Part shown: piece after piece, positions 22,128-33,977 of the stretch
How the letters are laid out: the number at the start of each line of letters is the position of its first letter
Numbering within the stretch: position 1 is the stretch's first letter
From: JBCCMF01 sp038747545
GTDB taxonomy: Bacteria; Bacteroidota; Rhodothermia; Rhodothermales; JBCCMF01
Assembly: GCA_038747545.1 (NCBI GenBank)
Contig: JBCDJT010000004.1
Span: 9,772 to 73,771, forward strand
DNA: 64,000 nucleotides
Direction: 5' to 3'
The notes under the pieces: generated by a model
Told to the model about the DNA's origin: nothing
Databases searched by the model: none
The model's input: only the letters and a program-made list of their open reading frames with translations
Translations under genes and position numbers: made by a program

Positions 22128-23506
22128 CTCGCCACCTGCTGTTCCTCGCGCTGTTGCTTACGGGCGGATGCTCCACGCCTGATGAGCCCGCGCTGCCACC
22201 CAACATCGTGTTCTTCCTGACGGACGATCAGCGGTTCGACATGATGGGCACCATCAGCCCGTGGCTGCACACGCCGCACATGGACCGCATGGCTGCGGAG
22301 GGCGTGCGCTTTGACAACGCGTTCGTCACCACGTCGATCTGCGCCGCCAGCCGGGCCAGCATCCTCACGGGCACCGTCGAGCTGACGCACGGCTACACGT
22401 TCATGCGGCCACCGCTCGCGCAGGCGTTCTCCGACCTGGCCTACCCGAAGCTCATGCGCGAGGCCGGGTACCACACGGGCTTCGTGGGCAAGCTAGGCGT
22501 ACAGCTCGCCGACAGCCTGGCGACGGACAAGTGGTTCGACGCCTTCATCCCGCTCCACCGCAATCCCTACTTCAAGCCCCAACCCGACGGCACGCTGCGC
22601 CACCTGACCGACCTCACCGCCGACCACGCCATCCGCTACATCGAGGCGCGCGCGGCGGACCAGCCGTTCATGCTCTCGGTGAGCTTCAACGCGCCGCATG
22701 CCGAGGACAACGACGAGCGGCAGTACATCTGGCCCGCCGCGTTCGACACGTTCTACCAATCGCTCGACGTGCCCGCGCCGCCGCTGGCCACCCCGCCATT
22801 CTTCGCCGACCTGCCGCCGTACCTGCGCGATCCCGAGGTGAACATGAACCGCTACCGCTGGCACTGGCGCTTCGACACGCCAGAGAAAGCCGAGGCGATG
22901 ACGAAGGGCTACTACCGCATGATCACCGCCGTCGATGCCGCCATCGGGCGCGTGTGGGACGCGCTAGAAACGCAGGGCCTCGCTGAGAACACCATCCTCG
23001 TGCTCATGGGCGACAACGGCTACTTCCTGGGCGAGCGCGGCTACGCGGGCAAGTGGCTGCCGCACGAGCCGTCCATCCGCGTGCCGCTCGTCGTCTACGA
23101 CCCGCGCCATCCCGAATACGCGGGGCGCCACCCCGAAGCGTTCGCCCTCAACATCGACCTGCCAACCACCTTCCTCGACTGGGCTGGGCTTCCCATTCCC
23201 GACGTGATGCAAGGCCGCAGCCTGCGCCCGCTCTTGGCAGGTGCCTCGCCCGGCGATTGGCGCACGGCCTTCTGGATTGAACACCGGATGCCGCACCCAC
23301 AGATTGTAGAACACGAGGGCGTGCGCACCGAGCGCTACAAATACACCCGCTATCTCCCCCACCAGCACGAAACGCTCTACGACCTCACCGCCGACCCGCT
23401 CGAAAGGCAGAACCTCGCGACATCCTCAGACCACAGCGCTACCCTGGCTGCTTTGCGCGTTCGCACGGATAGCCTGCGAGTCGCGTATGCGCCGCCTCAG
23501 CGCTGA
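22124..23506 (+). CDS. Second lipoprotein sulfatase
   Basis: The 460-residue product starts at the ATG overlapping the previous stop and has a lipoprotein signal (LLFLALLLTGGC). NIVFFLTDDQRFDMM supplies the metal ligands and CAASR in TSICAASRASILTGT is a C-x-A-x-R formylglycine motif. A late GDNGYFLGERGYAGKWLPHE segment and the C-terminal YKYTRYLPHQHETLYDLTAD resemble N-sulfoglucosamine, iduronate-2 and glucosamine-6-sulfatase-like enzymes (S1 family). The substrate cannot be fixed from sequence. Both sulfatases need an anaerobic or FGE-type maturase, which is not in this window. The 3' end overlaps the convergent small gene by 10 bp. Confidence 0.9.
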   Translation: MTRHLLFLALLLTGGCSTPDEPALPPNIVFFLTDDQRFDMMGTISPWLHTPHMDRMAAEGVRFDNAFVTTSICAASRASILTGTVELTHGYTFMRPPLAQAFSDLAYPKLMREAGYHTGFVGKLGVQLADSLATDKWFDAFIPLHRNPYFKPQPDGTLRHLTDLTADHAIRYIEARAADQPFMLSVSFNAPHAEDNDERQYIWPAAFDTFYQSLDVPAPPLATPPFFADLPPYLRDPEVNMNRYRWHWRFDTPEKAEAMTKGYYRMITAVDAAIGRVWDALETQGLAENTILVLMGDNGYFLGERGYAGKWLPHEPSIRVPLVVYDPRHPEYAGRHPEAFALNIDLPTTFLDWAGLPIPDVMQGRSLRPLLAGASPGDWRTAFWIEHRMPHPQIVEHEGVRTERYKYTRYLPHQHETLYDLTADPLERQNLATSSDHSATLAALRVRTDSLRVAYAPPQR

Positions 23507-23742
23507 TTCTTCGACCGGAACCGCCCCACGCCAAAGTTGCGCTTCTGTAGATGCTTGGTCGTGCGCCCCTCCATCCGCTTGCGCCACATGCGGAAGCTGG
23601 ACGGCTTCATGTGGGCGCGCATGAGCTTGATGACGTCGTCCTCGGTCAAGCCAAACTGGTAGGTGATGGCTTCAAACGGCGTGCGGTCTTCCCACGCCAT
23701 CTGGATGATGCGGTCGATGTCGCGGTCGTTGAACTCGGGCAT
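23497..23742 (-). CDS. TIGR03643/DUF2805 family small protein
   Basis: An 81-residue basic protein starting MPEFNDRDIDRIIQMAWEDR, with TPFEAITYQFGLTEDDVIKL and SSFRMWRKRMEGRTTKH. This string is characteristic of a widespread small family (TIGR03643/DUF2805) with a helix-turn-helix-like N-terminal part and no known function. The first half (IIQMAWEDRTPFEAI..FGL) resembles a sigma-like DNA-binding helix pair. It is convergent with the upstream sulfatase and separate from the kinase gene downstream. Confidence 0.8.
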   Translation of the reverse strand: MPEFNDRDIDRIIQMAWEDRTPFEAITYQFGLTEDDVIKLMRAHMKPSSFRMWRKRMEGRTTKHLQKRNFGVGRFRSKNQR

Positions 23743-23821
23743 GGTATCGTGTTTATGAGTCGTAATCGACGCAATACGCGCGAGGTTGCACGGCCACGGG
23801 ACTTGTTGCGAGTTCGTTAGC

Positions 23822-26362
<2,541 letters not shown>

Positions 26363-26484
26363 AAGCGTACGGCGTGGTTGGTTCGGAGTACGGCATGCGC
26401 TAGGCACACCGTTTACCTGTAAGGCATGAAACGACAGCCAAAGTGATCATGCAACGGTGCTCCGCCCCGTGAGCGGAGGCAGCG

Positions 26485-27063
26485 TCAGGCATCAGCTTCG
26501 GGCCGATCCTTCAGCAGCTGCCCCAGCCACGCCCGCGCCATGCGCCAGTCGCGCCGCACGGTGGGCACCGAGACGCCCAGCACCTCGGCGACTTCCTCGT
26601 GCGTGAGCCCGCCGAAGAAGCGGTACGTGACGACCTTGCTCTGCCGCTCGTTCCAGGCGGCCAGCCGCTCCAACGCCTCGTCTAGCGCGATCAGGTCGTC
26701 GTCGCGAAGGTGCCCAACGACCTGGTCGTCTTGAAACGTGACCGCGACCTGCCCGCCGCCGCGTTTAAGGGCGCGGCGCTTGTGCGCGTGGTTGACCAGG
26801 ATGCGGCGCATCGAGATGGCGGCCATGCTGAAGAAGTGGGCGCGGTTCTGCCAGCTGATCTGTTCCAGCCCGATGAGCTTGAGGTAGGCCTCGTGGACGA
26901 GGCCGGTGGTGTTGAGCGTGTGCCCGGCCCGCTCGCCCTGCAGCTGCCGATGGGCGAGCTGCTGCAAGGCCTCGTACACCTGCGGCAGCAGCGCGTCCAC
27001 GGCGGCGCGGTTGCCGTCCTTCATGTCCTGAAGCAGTTGCGTGACGTCGTGGGGGGAGTCCAT
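26485..27063 (-). CDS. ECF-type sigma factor paired with the second kinase
   Basis: From the ATG at 27063 the product has 192 residues, MDSPHDVTQLLQDMKDGNRA, closely parallel to the sigma factor at 13416. Region 2 carries LNTTGLVHEAYLKLIGLEQI and region 4 VVTYRFFGGLTHEEVAEVLG with VSVPTVRRDWRMARAWLGQL. An extension to 27156 exists but lacks family similarity. It is divergent from the lipoprotein gene at 27250, so that gene and the large exported gene beyond it are candidate regulon members. Confidence 0.9.
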   Translation of the reverse strand: MDSPHDVTQLLQDMKDGNRAAVDALLPQVYEALQQLAHRQLQGERAGHTLNTTGLVHEAYLKLIGLEQISWQNRAHFFSMAAISMRRILVNHAHKRRALKRGGGQVAVTFQDDQVVGHLRDDDLIALDEALERLAAWNERQSKVVTYRFFGGLTHEEVAEVLGVSVPTVRRDWRMARAWLGQLLKDRPEADA

Positions 27064-27249
27064 CGGCAGCGAAGCACGTGGGGGTACGGAGCTAATAACG
27101 TCGGTTTTCGGCGTTTTCGAGAACAGTGTACACTTTTCTTCGGCCCCCGTTATCACTTTGGCCTGTGATTCCAGCCTTACGGGATGAGCGCAACCCCTTC
27201 ACCCTGCGTCTTTCGCGTCCTCGATCACTTGATTTGACTGGCTAGACCC
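27064..27249. promoter_or_regulatory. Divergent promoter region, sigma gene/lipoprotein gene
   Basis: This region separates the minus-strand sigma gene from the plus-strand lipoprotein gene. It contains a perfect 10-bp palindrome AGTGTACACT at 27125-27134, next to AT-richer stretches. The palindrome could be an operator or chance. No clear -35/-10 pair was found. Confidence 0.3.
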
Positions 27250-28122
27250 ATGCTTGCTTTCGCCACACCGCTTCTCCGCCGTCCCTTCGCCTCCCGCTTC
27301 ACCTGGTTGTGCGGCATACTCCTCCTCGTCTCCGCGTGCGACACCTTCAACAGCGACGCCGAATCCGAGGCGCCACTCCTCGCCAGCGCCTCGGCAATCA
27401 ATAATGGCCTCGTCATCTCCGCCACCTTCGACCGCCCCATCGATCCGGCCTCCCTGTCTGCCAGCGACTTCCAGGTGATCTCGGCGCTCGACAACGGACG
27501 GACCGGGCGGAGCACGCCCGTCTCGCTCACCTACATCGACGGGCCCACGCCACGCGTCGACTTGGTCATGCGGAGCCCGGGCATCGGCAACGGTACCCAC
27601 ACGCTCCAGGCCGAGAACGTGACCGCGCCCAACAGTGCGGACGTCGCGTCGTCCACGACCACGTTCGACTACCGCTTCGTGGTCCAGACGCCCCGCTCGT
27701 TCATCGTGAGCGCGATTGTCGTCACCAACTTCCCCATGACCAAGTCCAACGGTTCCACCTGGGACTGGGACCCCTTCGCCTCTACCCCACGCCGCCCCGA
27801 CATCTACGTGCAGTTCCAGCGGTCAGCGGGCGGCGGCTTGCCGCTCTACATCTCCAACACGCGGAGCAACGTGACCAACGGACGCTACGACTTCACGCGG
27901 CCTGCCTCCCCGAACGACCCCAGCATCCCCTTCACCGCCGCCTACAGCACCGACTATCTGCTGAGTCTGGTGGATGACGACTTTGGGGGCAACGAGACGA
28001 TGGTGCAGGCGCAGTTCACGTTCTCCAGCAAATACAAGCGCGACAACGCCACGACCGATGTGATCACCGTGAGCGGCAATCGGGGTTTCTCCGCAGAAAT
28101 TCGCGGCACGTGGGTCTACTGA
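27250..28122 (+). CDS. Lipoprotein with bacterial Ig-like and C2-like segments
   Basis: The 290-residue protein has a lipoprotein signal ending CGILLLVSACDTF (lipobox VSAC). Residues about 45-150 (GLVISATFDRPIDPASLSAS, VDLVMRSPGIGNGTHTLQAE) look like a SbsA/Big_5 Ig-like beta-sandwich used in surface proteins. The C-terminal part has DIYVQFQR and STDYLLSLVDDDFGGNETMV, an arrangement like a C2-type calcium-binding sandwich. No catalytic residues are recognised. It lies between a sigma/kinase pair and the convergent giant exported protein. Likely an envelope protein of unknown role. Confidence 0.7.
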   Translation: MLAFATPLLRRPFASRFTWLCGILLLVSACDTFNSDAESEAPLLASASAINNGLVISATFDRPIDPASLSASDFQVISALDNGRTGRSTPVSLTYIDGPTPRVDLVMRSPGIGNGTHTLQAENVTAPNSADVASSTTTFDYRFVVQTPRSFIVSAIVVTNFPMTKSNGSTWDWDPFASTPRRPDIYVQFQRSAGGGLPLYISNTRSNVTNGRYDFTRPASPNDPSIPFTAAYSTDYLLSLVDDDFGGNETMVQAQFTFSSKYKRDNATTDVITVSGNRGFSAEIRGTWVY

Positions 28123-28137
28123 TCGTCTTCGGCGGCG

Positions 28138-31100
28138 TCACTTGAGCAGCACCATCCGCCCCGTCCGCACGGTGTTGGCGGCCTCCAACCGATACAGGTA
28201 GGTGCCGCTGGAGAGACGGCTGGCATCGAAGGTCACCGTGTGCCGACCGGCCGCGCGCGGACCATCCGCCAATACCTGCACCTCGCGGCCCATCAGATCG
28301 AACACGACGAGGCGCACCAGCCCCGCTTCAGGCAGCGCGTAGCCGATGGTGGTAACGGGGTTGAACGGATTCGGGTAGTTGGGCTGCAGCTCGACGGTCC
28401 GGGGCAGGGTGATCTCTTCGCGCGGATCGACCGCGACCACGAGGGGGCGCGAGGCAAACGTGAAGGGGGCTGACCACGCGCCTCCCTCGCCCTGTGCCGC
28501 CACGCCGCGCACCCGCCAGTAATGCACCTGCTGGCTCACCGCCAGGCTGTCGAGCGCGTAGCGTGTGCAGGTCAGTCCCTCGACGGCCCGGTGGATGTCG
28601 CCAAACCCGCGGTCCAGCGCGATCTCCAGGTCGTAGCTCGCCGCCTCGGGTAGCGCCCCCCATGTCAGCTCTACGCCGGGCCGGACCGACTGGGCACCGT
28701 CAGCGGGGAAGCTCAGGCCGGGCGGTGGCAACGGCGGCGGACCGCCCTCGCCAAAGCTGAACAAGCCCTGCGGCGTCACCTCGTCGGCGCAGGCGTAGAG
28801 GCGGCCTTCGCGCGTTTCGAGGCGGGTGTCGTGGGGCACCCACAGCATACCCGTGGCCACGTGCTGCCGCACGATGACGACCTCGTCCGGTGCGTTCAGC
28901 CCTTCGGTGGTCAGGCAGAGCGTGGCTTGGGTTTGCCCACTCACGTCGGGCAGGCCGAGGCGCCAGGCGCGAAGCACGGGCGTGGTGGGCTGCACCGCCT
29001 CGCCCGACGCGTTGAGCGCCACCTCGCCGGAGACCGTGCCCAGCGGCGGCGGCGCGTCGTAGGACGTCACGAACAGCGAGTCGGCATTGTGCTTGCCGAA
29101 CCCTGGTAACTCGGCAAACACCTCGTCATCGAGTTGGTCGAACGGGACGCTGCGCGACTCCGCACGGTCGATGGTGCTGAAGCAGGCGCTGAACGGCCCG
29201 GTGCGTCCGGCCACGTCATCGGTGGCCGTCGCGGTGAGGCCCGTGTTGTTGCCCGGCGTGACGCTGAGGCGGAAGCGCCCCAGCCCCAGCCCGTTGGTTT
29301 GCATCGTGGTTGTTGCGAGGAGCGTTTCGCCTTCGGCCACGCCTCGGCATGCGAGCGTGCCAAAGACCTGAACGTGGATGGTCTGGTTGGGCGGCCCCAG
29401 CACGGCGCCATCCAGCACCTGCGTGGTGTTCAGCACCGTGCTCACCTCGGTGTAGCCCAGCAGATCCACCATCGGGCGGCGCACCTCGATGGCGCTGGTC
29501 GAGAACGTGACGGGGTTGGTGGGCAGAATCCCGACGCGCTCTACACCCAGAATGTTGTTGCCCAAGATCACGGTGCCGCGCTCGCCGTCAACCTCCGCCC
29601 CATCGCCGACCACCACGACCCCAGTCCGGTAGTTGCGGATTCGGTTGCTTCCCGTTGCGCCGTCGCCCAGCGTCCCTCCGATGCGCGTGTCCACTGCAGC
29701 GTGAATACTCACCGCCCGCTCTCCTCCGGGCGCCCCGATGGAGGAGGCCTCGCCGAAGACGTTGCCGGTGATCACCGTGCCTTGTACCGGAAGCAGCTCG
29801 TCGCGTGGAGGATAGCTGCCGGGCCCTTCGAGCCGTATGCCCATGTCATTGCGAGCCAGCTGGTTACCCAGTCCTTCTTCGGTGCCGCCGATGCGCGTGT
29901 TCGTGGCCCCAGGCCGCAAGACGATCCCGAACCGGTTTTGCTGCGCGCTCGGGAGGTCAATGAGTTCATTTCGACCGTCGCCGAAGACGTTGCCCTCAAT
30001 CACGGTCTCCAACGTTGGCGCATCGCCGCCGCCGACGCGGATGCCAGTCTGCAAGCCGTAGAAGCTGTTGGGCAACCCGTTGGCGCCCCCACTAGACACA
30101 CGCACGCGCTCCGTTCCGATAGCCACTACGCCGACGCCGTTCTTGTCGAACTGGTCAAACTCGTTGCGGCCTAGCCAGAGCGAGCGGCTGAGGAAGGTCG
30201 TGCCCGTGATGGTGGCCTCTTGGACATCGAACAGGCGGATGCCCACCTTCTGGGTGGCTCCGAAGAACGCACCAGGCTCGCGGCACGCGCTGACCGTCAT
30301 ATCTGGCCCGATCACGACATCGGACAGGCGGTACAGGTCGATGCCCGCGTCGCGGCAGTTAGCCAGGGGAAAGCGGTCCCCCTCGTCCCGGAAGACGGCA
30401 GGGATGAGGACGTTGCGCACGCGAAGCGTAGACACCCGCGTCTCGGTGCGCGAATCGGTGAAGCTGAGGGTGCTTCGGGTGGGTGTCACCAGCACCGCTG
30501 ACGGTATGCGGCCGTCGGCTTCGATGCCGCTTCCCGTGGCGTTCCCAAGCACCACCGCCGTGCTACCCGTCGCGCCGATCTGTGTGGACGCCGCGCCATA
30601 GACGACGATGTTGTCGATGCTGGCCCCTACATCAGGCGGGATAGCTACTGCGTCGAGCGACGTGCCGCGTATGAGCGTCACCGCCGGATCGATGCCGAAG
30701 AGCGTGGAGAGCACGCGGTTGCCCGTAGCCGGCAGGCCCTCGGCTCCGGCAATAGCCACGTCGGCGAAATAGCCGCCGATGATGTTGGAAAAGCCGGCTT
30801 CGCTGGACGTGGCGCGGCCCACGCTGTTGAACGAGGCGGCGCCCATAATCGCTACGCCTATCCGCGACGTGGAGCCCCTGGGCGGGCTCAGGCGACGGCT
30901 GAGATCGGTGCCCAGCGCGTTCCGATGCAGCACGTTGCCGTCGGCGGGCGCCTCGGCGTCTTCGGAGACGATGAGGATCTCGCCCTCGCGGTTGCCGCGG
31001 ATGAACTGGTCCACAGGGCGGTTGGAGTTGGCGGGCTGGCCGACGGTGGTGTTGGAGGCCGACTCGATGAGGATGCCCCAGCGGTTGCCCGTTGTGCCCA

Positions 31101-33780
31101 ACTCGTCGAAGGCACCGATGACGTTCTCGGAGAGCGTGTTGCCCGCCGCCGCGGCGCCCTTGACGTGGATGCCGATGCCCGTGTTACCCGCCACGGTGCT
31201 CGTGGTGACCGTGTGGTCGGGGCCTTCGATCAAGATACCCGTCTGGTTGGCCGTTGCGTCGGCGCCGGGCAGGACGCCCACCACCGCGCACCGCACCGTA
31301 GCTTCGCGCGCACCAGCGGCGAGGTGGATGCCGGCCACCGTGTTGCCCGCGATCAGGTTGGACAAGCATACCGCTTCGTCGTCCGGCCGGGGGACGGTGC
31401 CGATCTTGGCGTTGGCGCCCTCCGCCACGCGGATGCCTACGCTGTTGTTCACCGCGCGCATGGAGTCGACTTGCGCATCGGCAGTGATCTGGAGGGCGGG
31501 GCCGTTGAAGTCGCGCAGCGTCAGCCCGCTCACCGAGATGGGCGAGCCCGCCAACTGCAGCCCTGGCACCGTGCTGGTTGAGCCTTCGCCGCTGACCACG
31601 ATGACAGGTCCGGCGGCAGGGCTGACGTAGCCGGGCTGGCTCGTTCCCTGGATCACGACGGGCCGCTCGATGGGCGGCAGGGGTGCCGGTCTGATCGTAC
31701 AGACACCGTCGGAGCAGCCGCTGTCGTCAGCCGGGATGTCGAAGGTGATGAACCACGGATCGGTGCCGTCCTGGCCGTTGACGGCCTCGATGGCGGCGCG
31801 GAGCGTACACTGCTCGCCGTCCTCGGCGCGATCCACGTCGCAGACGTCCTCCGCGGCGCTGTCCGGGTGGTTGGCCTCATCGCCCGTCGAGTTGACGACG
31901 AGGATTTTGGGCAGGATGTCGAGGCGGGCGCACCCGATGCTGGCGTCGTCACGCGCACCGCCCACGCCCGGCGGCGGCGCGGCTTGGTCCAGACTACAGT
32001 TCGACACCAGCTCCTCGATCCGCTGCCGCGTGCTGTCCTCCATGACCGCCTCGGCCTCCACCCGAGGCACGAACACGCGAACGTTCGACTCGACGCTGAC
32101 CGCCTCGTGGATGAACAGCAGTTCCCCCGTAGAGTCGGGCTCCAATCGGTCGATGATGAGGTTTTCCCCGCGCGCGAAGCGCAGCGACCCCAGCTCGCTC
32201 AGGATGTCGATGCCGTCCTCGTTGCGCGGCACACGGATGTTGACCAGCGGCAACGCGCCCGTGTTGAATACCTTCAACCGCACCCGCAACGAGTCGCCTA
32301 TGGTGACGCGCAGCGTGTCGTCATCGGTGCTTGTGCCCCGTGTATCGCGCCGCTTCCCTGCTGCCTCCGGCACCACCAGCTCCAGGTCCAGCTCGTAACG
32401 CATCGCCGCCTCAGACGCCGCCAGGTTGGCGCGCCAGCCCTGGAGCTGTCCGCTCGGATTGATGGCGTTGCCCACGATCACGGTGCCGTCGTCACTCACG
32501 GCGGTAGCCTCGATGAGCCGCCAGCCCGTGAGGTCCAGGCCGAAGTCGTCGATCAGGACATCCTGCACGGCCCGCGAGCCCTGCTCGGGCGTCCAGATCG
32601 TCGCGACACGCATCCCCCTGAACGTACCCGAGACGTTGCCGTTGCTCGCTTGCTGGTTTCCGAAGATCTCGTAGCCTACAATCACGGTGCCGTCCGCGTT
32701 GGTGGCCATCGGGGTGGCACGGCCTTCGGTGAAGCCGTAGTCACGGGCAGGCGTGATGCGGGGCAGGATGGTCGTGGCTCCGTTCGCATACCGAGCGACG
32801 CGCTCGTCTAGGTCGAACTCTTGCTTGTAGTCTTGGCCAATCACCACCGACCCGTCGGCACTCACGGCAACCACCTGGAACGTCACATTCGGGATGGGAA
32901 TGGCTTCCTGTGCGCCGTTTACGACACGCACGGGGGTGAAGCTCGTGGTGAGGCCGGCCACGCCCGCTACGACGCTTCCGTCATCGGACGCGTCAACGAT
33001 GCGTAGGTCCTCGATGAACACCTTGTGGTGATTCTGGAACTGACCGAAGCCCGGGAAGCCGTCGGCGTCTGAGAACGCAGGCCAGGAGCTGGGGTTGGTG
33101 CCCATGAGCGCCCCATCCACCCACCGGATGGGGTCGTAGATGTCACCCGTCTTGCCAGTGAACGCACTGCCGTAGAGGGCGAGCAGCTCGCCCTGGACAG
33201 TACGACCATCGGCCGAAATCGACAAGCCGCCGCCCACGATCTCCCTGGGCTTCACGGCGCCAGCAGCGGCGCTCACCTCCGGCAGGGATAGCATCGTCCA
33301 CTCGCCTCCGTTGAAGCTGTCCGTCGGGTCGATCGAAAAGATCGCCGGCTCCGGGTTCCTGATGAAGCTGCCATTGGTCCCATTGAAGCTCCTGCGGCAA
33401 GCCGAGCCGAACGCCTGAAACGGCGGGCTCTCGGACCGGCACTGGCGCGTCAGAATGTGGCGCCCGTCGGCAGACACCTCGATGGGGAAGACGCTGGAGA
33501 TGAACCGCCGGATGGGTGTGACTGTGCCCGCGGCATCCGTCCAGTAGATCTCGTGGTTGTTGCTGCCCGTGGTGCGCAGCATCCCGCTCACCACGCTCCC
33601 GTCTGCCGACACAGCCTCGGCGCTAGACAAGTCGTAGGCGCCACTTGCGAGGTCACCCAAGGTCTCGAACGACTGAGCATACCCCGAGGGCACGAGCACC
33701 GCTGCAAGTAGACTGGCCAGGACGGGCCACGCATAGACCAGCTTCGGCGACACGGCGGATAGGCGAGCGGCTTTGGACAT
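28138..33780 (-). CDS. Giant T9SS-exported beta-helix protein with HAF-like and CSLREA regions
   Basis: The 1880-residue product starts with a signal peptide (LASLLAAVLVPSGYAQ). Residues about 40-450 hold repeated AVSADGSVVSG / VSADGSVVIGQ units, the HAF-repeat type. A DUF11-like segment follows. CDVDRAEDGEQCTLRAAIEA near residue 650 is a CSLREA-type motif that starts a long right-handed parallel beta-helix (to about 1500) with many NRI/NTV..G turns. A fibronectin-like domain (about 1690-1785) precedes the C-terminal sorting domain with LQPNYPNPFNPVTTIGYALP and GRMVLLK. The protein should be exported by the type IX system and kept at the surface. Beta-helices of this type bind or cut polysaccharides, but no catalytic site is identifiable. 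Confidence 0.88.
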   Translation of the reverse strand: MSKAARLSAVSPKLVYAWPVLASLLAAVLVPSGYAQSFETLGDLASGAYDLSSAEAVSADGSVVSGMLRTTGSNNHEIYWTDAAGTVTPIRRFISSVFPIEVSADGRHILTRQCRSESPPFQAFGSACRRSFNGTNGSFIRNPEPAIFSIDPTDSFNGGEWTMLSLPEVSAAAGAVKPREIVGGGLSISADGRTVQGELLALYGSAFTGKTGDIYDPIRWVDGALMGTNPSSWPAFSDADGFPGFGQFQNHHKVFIEDLRIVDASDDGSVVAGVAGLTTSFTPVRVVNGAQEAIPIPNVTFQVVAVSADGSVVIGQDYKQEFDLDERVARYANGATTILPRITPARDYGFTEGRATPMATNADGTVIVGYEIFGNQQASNGNVSGTFRGMRVATIWTPEQGSRAVQDVLIDDFGLDLTGWRLIEATAVSDDGTVIVGNAINPSGQLQGWRANLAASEAAMRYELDLELVVPEAAGKRRDTRGTSTDDDTLRVTIGDSLRVRLKVFNTGALPLVNIRVPRNEDGIDILSELGSLRFARGENLIIDRLEPDSTGELLFIHEAVSVESNVRVFVPRVEAEAVMEDSTRQRIEELVSNCSLDQAAPPPGVGGARDDASIGCARLDILPKILVVNSTGDEANHPDSAAEDVCDVDRAEDGEQCTLRAAIEAVNGQDGTDPWFITFDIPADDSGCSDGVCTIRPAPLPPIERPVVIQGTSQPGYVSPAAGPVIVVSGEGSTSTVPGLQLAGSPISVSGLTLRDFNGPALQITADAQVDSMRAVNNSVGIRVAEGANAKIGTVPRPDDEAVCLSNLIAGNTVAGIHLAAGAREATVRCAVVGVLPGADATANQTGILIEGPDHTVTTSTVAGNTGIGIHVKGAAAAGNTLSENVIGAFDELGTTGNRWGILIESASNTTVGQPANSNRPVDQFIRGNREGEILIVSEDAEAPADGNVLHRNALGTDLSRRLSPPRGSTSRIGVAIMGAASFNSVGRATSSEAGFSNIIGGYFADVAIAGAEGLPATGNRVLSTLFGIDPAVTLIRGTSLDAVAIPPDVGASIDNIVVYGAASTQIGATGSTAVVLGNATGSGIEADGRIPSAVLVTPTRSTLSFTDSRTETRVSTLRVRNVLIPAVFRDEGDRFPLANCRDAGIDLYRLSDVVIGPDMTVSACREPGAFFGATQKVGIRLFDVQEATITGTTFLSRSLWLGRNEFDQFDKNGVGVVAIGTERVRVSSGGANGLPNSFYGLQTGIRVGGGDAPTLETVIEGNVFGDGRNELIDLPSAQQNRFGIVLRPGATNTRIGGTEEGLGNQLARNDMGIRLEGPGSYPPRDELLPVQGTVITGNVFGEASSIGAPGGERAVSIHAAVDTRIGGTLGDGATGSNRIRNYRTGVVVVGDGAEVDGERGTVILGNNILGVERVGILPTNPVTFSTSAIEVRRPMVDLLGYTEVSTVLNTTQVLDGAVLGPPNQTIHVQVFGTLACRGVAEGETLLATTTMQTNGLGLGRFRLSVTPGNNTGLTATATDDVAGRTGPFSACFSTIDRAESRSVPFDQLDDEVFAELPGFGKHNADSLFVTSYDAPPPLGTVSGEVALNASGEAVQPTTPVLRAWRLGLPDVSGQTQATLCLTTEGLNAPDEVVIVRQHVATGMLWVPHDTRLETREGRLYACADEVTPQGLFSFGEGGPPPLPPPGLSFPADGAQSVRPGVELTWGALPEAASYDLEIALDRGFGDIHRAVEGLTCTRYALDSLAVSQQVHYWRVRGVAAQGEGGAWSAPFTFASRPLVVAVDPREEITLPRTVELQPNYPNPFNPVTTIGYALPEAGLVRLVVFDLMGREVQVLADGPRAAGRHTVTFDASRLSSGTYLYRLEAANTVRTGRMVLLK

Positions 33781-33823
33781 GCTTTTCTGCTCCAGGGCGA
33801 GGCAAGTTGGACACGCATGCTAT

Positions 33824-33853
33824 GGTATACGAGAGAATATAGCCTATGCACAA
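33824..33853 (-). promoter_or_regulatory. Candidate promoter of the giant exported protein
   Basis: On the minus strand TTGTGC (33848-33853) and TATACC (33824-33829) are 18 bp apart, with the -10 about 45 bp before the ATG at 33780. The surrounding sequence is the most AT-rich part of this upstream region. Confidence 0.4.
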
Positions 33854-33894
33854 ACGCTCAGGGCAGAACTGCACGCGTTTTGCTCCTCACCTCG

Positions 33895-33957
33895 TCAGCG
33901 CACCGTCTGCGCCACCGCGCCCGTCCCGGGGTGCTGCAGGATATGCGTAAAGCTGCC
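33895..33957 (-). pseudogene. Oxidoreductase gene tail, copy A (most decayed)
   Basis: This 63-bp fragment matches the last 21 codons, including the stop, of the intact Gfo/Idh/MocA gene at 39959. Its frame is open and reads GSFTHILQHPGTGAVAQTVR, against GSFKRILQDPETGAVSQTVS in the intact gene. Similarity starts exactly at the stop codon. It is the copy farthest from the intact gene and the most diverged. The vapC stop lies 20 bp to its right, so it follows the VapBC module in transcription order. Confidence 0.75.
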
Positions 33958-33977
33958 TTGGGGCCCTCGCACGCGTG

